Source: Eutypella sp. D-1
Taxonomy: Eukaryota > Ascomycota > Sordariomycetes > Xylariales > Diatrypaceae
NCBI GenBank assembly: GCA_023313575.1
Contig: JAJTTP010000001.1
Location: forward strand, 3,038,001-3,102,000
Direction of reading: 5' to 3'
DNA: 64,000 nucleotides
Made by a program: the position numbers and the translations under genes. Positions 46,914 through 57,675 of the stretch are shown in pieces; position 1 is the first letter of the stretch; every line of letters begins with the position of its first letter. The notes under the pieces were generated by a model. It was given only the letters and a program-made list of their open reading frames with translations. It made no database searches and had not been told where the DNA came from.

Positions 46914-49008
46914 GCCGCATATGAATTGTTGCTCATCGGTATGGAGTAAGTCTAGGATAGTGAGTGAGCTGATGAGCTGGTGAACCAATCGATTTCCCAA
47001 ATGCTAAGCTACGAGTAGCTGTCAGACCGTGGATTCCAATTGTCAATGGCGCATGTAAACCAGAAGAGCTGAGGCCATTGGGGTCAACCAACTTTGTGTT
47101 GATTGGTTATTATTGGTGAGAAGAATAGGAAGAAAAGAATATTCTCTAACACCATCAGAAAAGAACTCCGAAGACGCGGTAAAAGAGGACCAGAAATAGC
47201 TATTTACCGGAGTAACCTTGGAACAGGATAGGGGGGATTTGACGTCCAGGGTTGTATGAAGTTGTCAAGGTTGTCTAGGTTATGTACCTACCTGGTAGGT
47301 TTGATGAAGTGCATATTTAAGTACATCCATCCATGGGTCTATCCAACTAATTTTGTATGTTAGGTATTTAAGTCGTACTTTCTTCCATTTCCAATGTTGT
47401 AGATACCGTTCAAGTCGCATTCCATTCTCCACTCCTTCGAGAGTACATAGTAGTACATGCTTGACATGTAAACTGAACCCGCTACTAAATACACATATAC
47501 CCCTGGCAAGTAAGCTACAGTCACGGGCAGTCATGCTACCTCATAAGGTTCCGACCTCACTCATTGAAACTTCCAGGTTTCGTTACGGGTAAGTCAGGTT
47601 AAGTACCATGTAGTCAGAGGCAGCATCGGCTTCCACAAGGTCACCAATCATGTGTCATAGCCTGAAATGTTCAAGACACCGGATCTCGCTTATAGATATC
47701 CCAAGTACAATTATGGTGTCTCCTTCTATTCTAGAACTTTTCTGTCCTGTTGCCTGCATGTAGTGAAGTCAATAACATCATATACATATATACATACCAC
47801 CACCGATTATATCCAGCCTGATCCTGATGCTGTGTATATGAGTTCGAGGAAAAGGCGGCCAAGCCGACAGCTATATAGGCAGGTCTATACCGCCTTCATC
47901 GTCATCATCCGCAGAGTAGAGCAACCACCGAAGTAGTTTGTTTAAAAAAAAAATTAAAAAAAATGCAGCTGGCTTATCATAAGCATTGGCATCCCATAAG
48001 CGGTCTGGCCCGCACCGCCATAAGGGTGGGAAAAATAAATTCCCCAATCCTCCTCCCACCCCTCGGTCTCAATAGTCCCCACGGCTACGGGGACGTGGCG
48101 ATGCCCAGGTATATCATGCTACGCAGCAGTATGCCAGCTGTCTTGCATTGCATAAACGAGACAGATCATGCCCCTAAGGTCACAATCTCCCTTGGAACCC
48201 CCCCCCCCCCCCTTTTCCCGGCGCGAACGAACCACCCGTTCTAACCGCACAGGTAGACCGGCGGGACAAGCTCCTGCACCTCTCCATCCTATCTACCCTA
48301 TCGAGCCTTTGTTTACCACCCGAAGCGAAACGCATGCTGGGAAAGGGCGCTGCATTGGTCCGCCTGTAAAGGCATGTAGCGTAAATGATGGTATTCTATG
48401 TATGTATCTCTGTCAATCCGCCCGCCCCTCCCCCCCGGGCGAGGTTCATCGATGATCCAGCCCAGCCAAACTTGACGCACATCTCCTCTGCAAGCTCCTT
48501 CGCACGTACATAACCTGGGCGCCCCGGATCGGATAGCGCTCGCGCTTGTTTGTCTCAAATGCATCCGTCAGCTCTCTATGTACGCAATTCAACGGCGAGC
48601 CTCAATTGGCGCCCGCCTCGGGACCTTGGCTGATTTCTGGGGGACTATATGACAATGAACGGCATATTGCTAGATGCTACTCATGTCTCTCGGCTGCCGG
48701 CCATAGACCCCGCCAATCGAAATAGTAATTATTTGCTGGCAGCTTCCGACCTACGCTGCCCGCCTCCCGTCCCCTCCCCCTAAGACGTAGTGATTTATCT
48801 ATCGCCGATCCAAGTTCGACATCGCCAGCCATTTGCATCTGGAATTGTTGAAGGAATACTTACTCGATGGGCGCAAGTACATTGTGGCTAAACCGATAAC
48901 CTCTCAGATCGCTGCATACATTTCATAAAACGAGATAGACTATGACCTAATTACCTAGAAGATAGCTGTTGACCTATTATATCGATACTGTATGATGGTA
49001 TCAACATG

Positions 49009-49057
49009 CCTACCTACCTACCTACCTAGGTACCTAGAACATACCTAGGTAGGTATG
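49009..49057. repeat. Palindromic TACCTAGGTA cluster
   Basis: Four CCTA steps lead into ACCTAGGTACC, then a second copy reads in the opposite sense (ACCTAGGTAGGT), giving an imperfect inverted repeat. Related short clusters lie at 49229-49247, 56034-56050 and 56889-56916. Confidence 0.75.
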
Positions 49058-50017
49058 CACTTGAGTATTCATCATGGATGTGCACAAGCCCTGGAGCACA
49101 TAAGATGCGTCTTAGGTAATCTTCACCAAGTGATCTTCCCCAGGTCTTACAGCTGTTATCATTATCGATAATAGATAGTTAGATACACGATTAGATCAGA
49201 CGATAAACCACGAGCTGTGCTAGACCCACTACCTAGGTAGGTAGGTTAGTCTTATCCTTCCCCATAAATCTACTAGCCCGAGGGCTGAAAACGCAGGGTC
49301 CACGCGCGCCGACTTTCGGTAGGTGGACTCAGCCATGTCGTCATTGGACGAAACAACCAAAGGAATTCCAAGCTTTCTCAGTGTTCCTTGTCCCCTTACT
49401 AATAATTTTCCAACCCGGGGGGACATTTTGGGGTCGACTTATAACAAGTGTACGAAGTACGGAGTACGGAAGTTAGGTACAGAATTGCGATAATGCGATA
49501 ATGCGACCCTTTCTGGAAGCTTGATTTTTATTATAGCATACCATGTAGGTAGTATGTATCCCGTATATAGTACTTCAAGGAGGCTTAGCCTTAGGTTTAG
49601 CAGATTGGCAACTTTGAACTTTATGGATGTCCATGTGCCCTAGGCCCTAGGTGTGTGTGGTTCAAGGTGGTCCATTATTCTTCTTCCGGCCCCCGACTGT
49701 CATACCGCAATTTTCTTCTTAACCTTGAGCTCATGCACCTGGGCACTCATGCGCCCACATCTGAAGATCTACCTCCCCCGATTTCCTCTCATTTCCGGCC
49801 ATTGACCCTCTTTGAATAAGTGCGAGAACATTGGACCTCATCCTTTCCCTTCTTATCCACACGGAATGCTTCAATGCTTCAATTGGTTTTGACTTTCCTC
49901 ACCAGTCTATCCTACCACCGTACAGCTACCGAACAACTTTTGACCACCCACCCGTCTTTCGACTTCGAAATAACACTTTGGAACGTATAATTTTACCACC
50001 CTCCCTACCTACCTACA

Positions 50018-50729
50018 ATGGCCCCTAAATCGAAACATAACAACAACAACAACAACAATAACAACCACGACGAAACGAAGTCGGAAACGGCGAGCGTCAA
50101 GAATGGTCATACCGGGTCGAACAATCCTCGGTCGAGTAGCAAACTCCAACGAGTCGCCAGCTCAGCCGGCACACACGCGAAAGACACAACGACCTCCGTC
50201 AACGGAGCGACGTCGGGACAAGCGACGGCGGCGATCATAGCCGGACCGCAACAGAACAATGCGCAAGAAGTATGTTTTACCAAAAAAGAAAAGAAAAGAA
50301 AAAGAATCCACTGGGAGTTCCGACTCAAGTGGTCAAGATAGATTAGATCAGATTAGTTTGGCTAACGTTGCTTCTTACCCTCCCTTCCAACAACAACAGG
50401 AACGGAATTCTCCCGAGCGAGAGCGAGACTTCCTGCACGATTACCGACGCGAGTTCCGACTCGACACGCCGACCTCCTTCTCCGAACCCTACCACCACTG
50501 GGTGCTCTCGCAGTCGAAGATCGGACTGCAGTCGCCGACCATGGCCCGGAGGTCGGTCTACCGGCGGCAGAGCAGAGACGACCTCGCCAAGACCGTCAGG
50601 AAGCACATCAACGGCCAGGCGGTGCAGGAGAACGACGTGATCGTGGCCTTTCTGCACCGGGTGCGGAATCCGGGCGTCGTCCGACCTAGGAGGGACAAGA
50701 ACCTGCCGCACTCGCTGCCCTTCCCTTAA
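50018..50729 (+). CDS. SAP30-type Sin3/histone deacetylase complex subunit
   Basis: Predicted nuclear protein with a SAP30 Sin3-binding domain, which links the Rpd3/Sin3 histone deacetylase core. Two exons, 50018-50269 and 50400-50729, encode 193 residues; the 130-nt intron has GTATGT, branch GGCTAACG and acceptor CAACAG. Exon 1 is low complexity with nine Asn in a row (residues 8-16). Exon 2 carries the domain: FLHDYRREFRLDTP (95-108), then IGLQSPTMARRS, then DLAKTVRKHINGQAVQENDV and VAFLHRVRNP. Fungal members share the pattern YRRxxRLDTP ... SPTMAR ... VRKHxN ... FLxxVK. The start is the first ATG after a CCTACC-type leader. Confidence 0.8.
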
Positions 50730-50803
50730 TTTTACGACTGCAACGGCGAGTGCAACTGCGACTGCAATTACCTCTGCAATTGCTTAGGGTAATCATCAAC
50801 GGC

Positions 50804-50980
50804 ATGGCGTTCTTTGTTCTCCGTTTAGGGTTTCTTCTTCTCCTTTTTTCTTCAATACCAATAATCGCGGGCGTACCAACACCAGTGGACCACATAGTCA
50901 GCATTTACATTTTCATCGGCGTTATTCTTCCGGCTTGGTTTGGCATGGGCATGTTATTACATTATGTATACAGAAGGTGA
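50804..50980 (+). CDS. Possible small membrane protein
   Basis: An ATG frame of 58 residues starting 75 nt after the sap30 stop. It has two hydrophobic segments (FFVLRLGFLLLLFSSIPIIA and IVSIYIFIGVILPAWFGMGM) split by a short polar loop, and a basic end, HYVYRR. Such a frame could occur by chance within a 3' UTR, and there is no family match I know. Confidence 0.25.
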   Translation: MAFFVLRLGFLLLLFSSIPIIAGVPTPVDHIVSIYIFIGVILPAWFGMGMLLHYVYRR

Positions 50981-51763
50981 CGAAGGATTCAGGGTCCAAC
51001 GGGCTCTTTTTTGGTGTATGATGTATGGGTATGTTTCATAGGGGCACCTTATATGATCCCCTTTGGATTAGGAACCACTCAATTCTTGCAATGTTCAGGG
51101 TATAGAGAGTCTATTCGGCTCGTATATATGCGTATATATATACTACTGTCTTATCCTCATCATCGTGTTCTTCGTTAAGCCGGCCGGGCAGTCTTGTGAG
51201 CCTGGAAATTTCCTGATTTACCTAATAAGGTACGTCCTGTATGTACTTCGGGAAGATATCAGGTACGATTATTCAGCTATTGTAGGTACCTAGGTACTTG
51301 ACCTTGCACTTACCTAACCTAAATTAGTTTCAAAGCGTTGAACGGACCAATAAGCAGGCACTTTATCCTCTTAACCCGTGATTGGTCCCTATGGAATGTT
51401 CTACATACAACTCGACGGGGGGGAACAGTGGTAGAGAAAAAAAAAGTTGGAGCTTCATGGATGGAAAACCCGACGCCTCCCGCTTTCTCATGTTAAATTC
51501 TAAATTTTTGTGAATAACTAATCTTTTCCGCGATCACGATCAAAGTGTCTTCTCTATCCCAGGAGATTATTTTCTTTCTTTTATTATTTTATTTCTTAGG
51601 TTTACGTTCCTCGAAGCCATTGACCATTGTCAATCCTCCAACCCCCCCCCCCCCTCCATTGCTAATCATGTTACGATAAGAAGAAAAAAAAAAGAAGCAA
51701 GGGAAAAAAAAAATTACATCATACCATACTAGGAGAAAAAATCCACCAAAAAGCACAGGCAGG
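50981..51763. other. Spacer between sap30 and mdj1
   Basis: Contains the mdj1 promoter, with T-rich and A-rich stretches near 51570-51720 and a C run near 51645. A TACCTAGGTAC motif lies near 51285. No gene seen. Confidence 0.6.
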
Positions 51764-53678
51764 ATGAATTCAACCTTCATAACGAAAGCGGCGCTGCCAA
51801 CGCGCCTACTATCGCCAACTCAGATTTATCGACGACAGCGGTTACGACAGAATTTGCGCAAGTGCACGCAATGCAGCACCATTTCTTCCCTACCGAATCG
51901 ACCCAGCAGGTCAATATCGCGAACAGCATGCCGGGTCAACAACATCAACACCCCTCAGTTTCGTAGGGTATGTTGTAGTGAAATTCTGTCCCTCCCTTCT
52001 TCTTTTCTTTCCCTTTTCCTTCCTTTTCTTTTCTTTAGTATCAGGGGATGGCTAGATAGGCTAACCTCAGTCTCACTCTCTCCCTGTCTCTCCCGCGCCA
52101 TTATAGTCCTTTCACGCCACACCAAATAGTCTAGCAGTCAAAGATCCCTACAAGACCCTGGGTGTGAGCAAATCCGCCTCGGCCGCCGAGATCAAGAAGG
52201 CCTACTACGGGCTAGCCAAGAAATATCACCCGGATACCAACAAAGACCCGTCGTCCAAGGACAAGTTCGCCGAGATCCAGTCCTCCTACGAGATTCTATC
52301 CGACCCGCAAAAGAGGGAGCAGTACGACCAGTTCGGCGCCGCGGGCTTCGATCCCAGCGGCCAACCTCACCCGGGAGGTGGCGATCCATTTGGAGGAGCA
52401 GGGCACCCCTTCTCGGGCTTCGGCGGTCAGGGCGGCTTCGGCGCAAACATCAATTTTGACGATCTGTTCTCCGCCTTCACCAGCGGTCAGGGTAATCCCT
52501 TCGCCTCCGCCGGCCAGCGCGCGGGGAGGAGCCCCTTCGAGCCGGATACCCTGGAGGGCGATAACATCGAGGTCCAGACTACCATTTCTTTCATGGAGGC
52601 TGCAAAAGGCACGAGCCAGACTATAACGATATATCCCATGGTGAGGTGCGCCCCGTGCTCGGGAAGCGGCCTGAAGCCAGGTGCCCAGCGGACGTCGTGC
52701 AAGACCTGCGGCGGCACGGGCACGCAGGTGCATTTCATGTCGGGCGGCTTCCAGATGGCGTCGTCTTGCCGAGCCTGTAGTGGGACCGGCCAGGTAACGC
52801 CTAGGGGTGCGCAGTGCGGCTCGTGTAAGGGCGACGGCGTCGTTCGCGAGCGCAAGACCATCACCGTGGACATACCGGCCGGCATCGCAGACGGCATGCG
52901 GCTGCGGGTAGACGGGGAGGGCGACGCGCCGCCCACCAGCGCCGCGAGCCCGGGCGCCCGGGTCGCGCGGGGAGACCTCTATGTGCTCGTACAGGTGATG
53001 CCGGACTCGAAGTTCAAGCGCGCCGGCTCCGACATCCTGTACACGGCGAGCATCCCGCTGACGACGGCGCTTCTGGGCGGCGAGGTGACGGTTCCGACGC
53101 TCGATGGCGAAGTGAATGTCAAGGTGGCGACGGGCACGAGCACGGGCGACAAGATCACGCTGCAGGGCATGGGCATGAAGAAGCTGAACTCGCGCCGCCC
53201 CGCCGCGGGCGACCTCAAGGTCGAGTTCCGCGTCAACATGCCCAAGTACCTGTCCGCGAACCAGCGCACCATCATCGAGATGCTCGCCGACGAGATGGGC
53301 GACAAGAGAGCCAAGCGCGTCATGAACGTCAACACAGCCGGGTACGGTGACCCCTCGGGAGGGAACAACAGCGGCGGCGGTAGCAGCAGCGAGTAACGGC
53401 GGTGTTTTATACGGTCGTTGAGGTAACTTAGCTAACTTGATTTCCTTTTTGTCTTCTTCTCTCACAGGTCCCCCTTCGGCTCTTCCTCCCCCTCCTCGGG
53501 GCACAGAGAGGCCACCAAGGACGACGACCCCGCCACCCACCAGAACGAGGGCTTCCTCAAGTCCATGTGGCACAACCTGACCAACCACCCGGCGCACCGC
53601 GGCGCTAACGAGGACTCCTCATCGTCTAGCGACGGGGATAAGAGCAAGGATCCCAAGAAGGACTCAGGCTCGGGATGA
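51764..53678 (+). CDS. mdj1: Mitochondrial DnaJ chaperone Mdj1
   Basis: Type I J-protein that stimulates mitochondrial Hsp70 in protein folding. Exons 51764-51967, 52107-53392 and 53468-53678 encode 566 residues. The first 70 residues are rich in Arg and Ser with almost no acid, as in a matrix targeting sequence. The J domain starts [14 protein letters not shown] (80-93) with the HPD motif at 109-111. A Gly/Phe-rich region follows. The zinc-binding domain has four CxxCxGxG repeats (CAPCSGSG from 249, [24 protein letters not shown]). The C-terminal client-binding domain precedes a tail containing FLKSMWHNL and a Ser/Asp/Lys-rich end. The last intron uses a weak GTAACG donor, but the phase and branch (AGCTAACTT) fit; if retained, it gives an immediate stop. 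Confidence 0.95.
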
Positions 53679-56600
53679 GGCGATTTTCTTTTTTACTCTT
53701 CTCGCTGAACCCCTTGACACAAAACAAACCCGCCCCTCCGGCTCTCTGGCAACGCGACTGGGGTGGCGGTGATGAGATCACTACTTCACGGGTATGTACT
53801 GTACATTATATTTATATATCACACACTGGGGAGAGGCGGGTGATGAAGGGGGAAGTGGAGAAGAAAAGGGAGGAAAGTAAGAGGGGGGAAGGGGAAAACC
53901 AAAGAAAACAAGAAGAAATTATTGATGAGCAAAAACATCACATGTAACCATAGCCATGACCAAAAACCATACCCCATCCTAGACGCTATAGAGGTCGGAT
54001 TCCTTTTTTTCTCTTTCTCTCTTTCTCTTTTCCTTACCTTGGCTTGTTACGCGGCATGGGACTAGGTGTTTTGCGGGGTTGTTCGGCGAGGGAAGAAGAA
54101 GAAGAAGAAGAAAAGGGGGATGATTGTTTGTCTTGTCTGCCTTTTCACTGTTTGTTTTCCCCGTCCCATTGGCCGTCTCTCTGTCGGCGGGGATATGATG
54201 TGGAACGAATTTATACGAAGGCACGATGAGAGTATCGGCGGGTTGTTCCATACATTTCCTCATCCCAAACCAGGGAACAACGGGGGGGTGGTTGGCGATG
54301 GGACTTGGTTCTTGGCCTTTTTTTTTATTCTTGTATATTATGGACACAGACTCCTAGGCATCGTGAGACTAGGGGCAGGCGAACGGCTAGAAACAAAAAG
54401 GGGAGTGTTGGAGGGGAGAGGCTGGACGAAGATGATGATTGATGATGATTTTATATTCTATCATATACGCTCCCCTAACCCTCCGGGGAAGTGGGAAGAG
54501 CATGGTAGACAGACAGATAGACCTAATGACCTAAAGGCCGCATCTCTCCTCATCAGTTCATCTCATCTCATCTCATCTCACGGTCACTTCGCATTACTTC
54601 GGTTTGAATTGAAATATTCGATCCGATATAGACGAAGAAAACGTGCTTTATTTCATCTTACCCTGCAGCAAGACAGACAGTGCGGCCTAGTTCGAGTAAT
54701 TAACTACCGCGTGCTTTGTTCGTGTGCGCCACGCTACGTTTCACAGGTATACGAATTTCCCACACCGAAGTCCGTTTCCCCCCTGCACGATGCCGTCTAT
54801 CACATCTCCGATGATGTTCACACTCAGCCCTATTTACATGATTCCGACTTCCCGGGAGGCGTCGCGACGACCATGTGTTGAAGCCGGAGGGGGGGGGGGG
54901 TTCAGCTACCTAGGAAATAGGGGGGCCGCCGCTTCCAGACGTCACAAAAGAGAAAAGAAAAAAACAGAACCCCAGACAGACAGCCAACCTACTCCGGTGG
55001 CCTCGTCGCACACACATACATACACATACACGCCACCACAGCCTTACGAGAAGAGGCCGCATAACAGGTCGAAAACAAGGCCCCCTTTGGTTTAGACGCC
55101 CGCACGCGCATATAAGGAAGAGGCGACGCGGCTACCGCGGTGTGGGCCCGGCTATGGCTCGCTTAAGCTCCTATGTACACACGCACACATGGGCCACACC
55201 ACCGCTCGCTGTCACTTTGGTCGTGGTTAACCTACGCGCCGGCATAAGGTGATAGTCGCGCGCTACTTGCTTACCTATCTACCTGTACGCCGACCTCCAT
55301 CAACCTACGCTACCACCACCTCCGCTCCATATCTTGTCCCCCCCCCTTTTCACTCGCTTCCTATAACCCCCCTCCCTCATCGCGGATATGGCCCAAAGCA
55401 GGGGAGGGACCCCGAAAAGAAAGGAGAGAGAGAGAAAGAAGAAAAGCGAGAGAGAGAGAAAGAAGAAAAGCGAGAGAGAGAGAAAGAAGAAAAGCGAGAG
55501 AGAGAGAAAGAAGAAAAGCGAGAGAGAGAGAGAGAGAAAAACAGAATAACCGCTTACCGCCAGGAGACGACCACCACCCTTTACGCACCCCCTCCCCCAC
55601 CCCCTTGTCGTGTCGACACACCGGGTGGTTGACCAATGGAATGCGGGATCGCGGCCCTCGCTGCGGTTAATCACATGCATAAGCGTCTACGACTAGGTAG
55701 ACATCCCAGACTTGGGCACACCACAACACTACACCACACCACACCCACACCCCTATGCTCGCACAACTAAGCTCATGATATAAGTGGTAGAGCAGAGTCG
55801 GGAGTAGAGATTTAGAGTAGGAGAACGGAGGCGCGGAGGACCGGGCCTGGCTTTCGCTCTTTTTTTCTTTCTTGTTATTTTTCTACTTGCCTTGACTGTT
55901 TATATACGGGCAGGGCAGGGCAGGGCAGTTTCCCTTGAGCTTAGAAAAGGAGAGGTGTTGGTTGCATGGTCGCTTCGGTATTCTTTTGTCCACCCGGGTA
56001 TATATCAGAGAGCATATATATATATATATATATGCCTACCTACCTAGGTATCTAAGCGATCAGGAATGGGTGAGAGGGGTTCCTAGAGTCGGGCTCGAAT
56101 TCGAGATATTAGACGCCGCGGTGGGGTGGTGCTGCCGCGGCGGCGGCGACTTGCGCGAGGAGGTGAGGTGAGGTTATGTACTTAGTAGTTGCCATTCCAT
56201 GATTGATTGGCCTTCCACCCGAAGACACACACACTCCCCCACCCGACCCAAAATGCTCGCTGCTTTTTGGATTGCCATGTCCAATGCGAAGCCGACCTCA
56301 CCCTGTGGGAAGCAAAGCAAGAGAAAAGGTGCGAAGGGGAAAGGAGGCGGGCATCAGGCACCGATATTCTTTTCTATCTATAAGTACCTACCTACTTTAC
56401 GAATAGGCGAGAGCTTATACGAAGAAGCCCCTCATGTATTCATCTATGTACATAGTAGCCCTGCCCGCTAATCCGTCCGCTAAATAATGAGTTGAAGTGA
56501 CCCCGCCGGCCCCCCGCTTCGACCGAGTTAGCCATTACACAAATCAGAGGCCATGCTGCTACTTAGGTAGATCCTGCCCGGGCCTCTAGTCCACAATGCA

Positions 56601-57675
56601 GGCCCATGCCGGCGGCTACCTAGGTACACCAAGTACTTATGTACTTCAAGGTGTATGTGATGTACATAGCTCTCTCTCTCCCTCTCTCTCTCCTCTCTTA
56701 GCGCTGGGCTCACAAATGCCTTTTTTTTGCATTGTAGCTGCCTACGGCCTTCTCTCTCTATGCTACTTAGATACTATTATCGGAATCTCTGTCATTCTCC
56801 AAGAGGGACCCCGTTTCCCAGTCTGAGGTTCCTATGCAGAGGTCGCTTTTTAGGCCACAGCATTTCCATGCATCTACGTCGGTACTTAGTCAGGTACATA
56901 GGCACCTAGGTAGGTACAACCTTAATAAGTGATTGAGCTGGGCTGGAGTCCTTCATGCGTCATCCCACTTCTTGCTGGAAGGTGCCCAGTGAGTGGGTGG
57001 TAGTTATTCTTTGGAGATACATAGTACCTACACAGATAATCGTTGGAATGGATAATTCTAAACATTTGAAGTTAACCTTATAGGAACTCGAGGTGCAGCC
57101 CAACTTTTTATGTAATTACATGTAAAATTCGTACTAAGTGACTTTTACCAACCACCAAATCTCCCGATCTCACCTCCAAACGGGAACTTAACAACCTTGG
57201 AACTTAAGCACATGGAAAGTGGAAAATGTAAAGTGGGGACAAGACAACCTGGAACCGCCGTCCTCTAACCTTGGGTACTCCTTGCCGTCTTTGCCCTCAT
57301 CATCATCATCAGCAATCCCCATCCCGGTCTCCGTCCTTCCCGTCGACTCAAGCCCGACACAAACTTGATGTTGGTTATTGTTTGTTGATTTGTAGAAACA
57401 CGGAAGGATAACTAGCATCCCTCGGGCCTCGACGTCATAGTCGGTCTCAGACTCTCTCTCAGCTCTCAGCTGGGACATCCGACTGGGATTATCAGAATTC
57501 CCGGTTCGCTTCACCACTTGCATCACTTCTAAATCTCCGACCCAACCTAACCCTTGGACTACTTCTTCTCTATACCAGCTGCTCGCCGCTCTCCGCCGGC
57601 ATTCAACCAGGCCCTCCATGAGAAGAGAGTAGCAGCATTTCCATACTCCCACAATCCTACAATCCTATATCAACT
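53679..57675. other. Gene-poor 4-kb spacer between mdj1 and bro1
   Basis: No gene supported. It holds a TCTCA microsatellite (54559-54581), a 24-bp GA-rich array (55424-55538), a TA run (56013-56032) and TACCTAGGTA motifs (56034-56050, 56617-56630, 56889-56916). The 54066-54881 open frame begins with GTG and is composition-driven. Confidence 0.6.
55424..55538. repeat. 24-bp GA-rich tandem repeat, 4 copies
   Basis: Four perfect 24-bp copies (GAGAGAGAGAGA followed by AAGAAGAAAAGC) at 55424-55519, then a plain GA run. In one frame it would read REREKEEK repeats, but no gene start or splice supports translation. Confidence 0.95.

Larger units (their letters stand above)
45945..50017. other. Divergent 4-kb spacer between avl9 and sap30
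   Basis: Holds both promoters and no gene I can support. Short arrays occur at 46502-46537, 46575-46600 and 46884-46913; there is a 15-nt C run at 48198-48212 and strong TACCTAGGTA clusters at 49009-49057 and 49229-49247. The small open frames are not credible. Confidence 0.55.

Noticed and set aside
52296..53597. 433-codon antisense frame over mdj1
   Set aside because: Produced by GC-rich codon bias on the opposite strand; the sense strand encodes a full Mdj1.
54066..54881. 271-codon open frame
   Set aside because: Starts with GTG, low complexity with a Lys run, no family pattern, no splice signals that rescue it.
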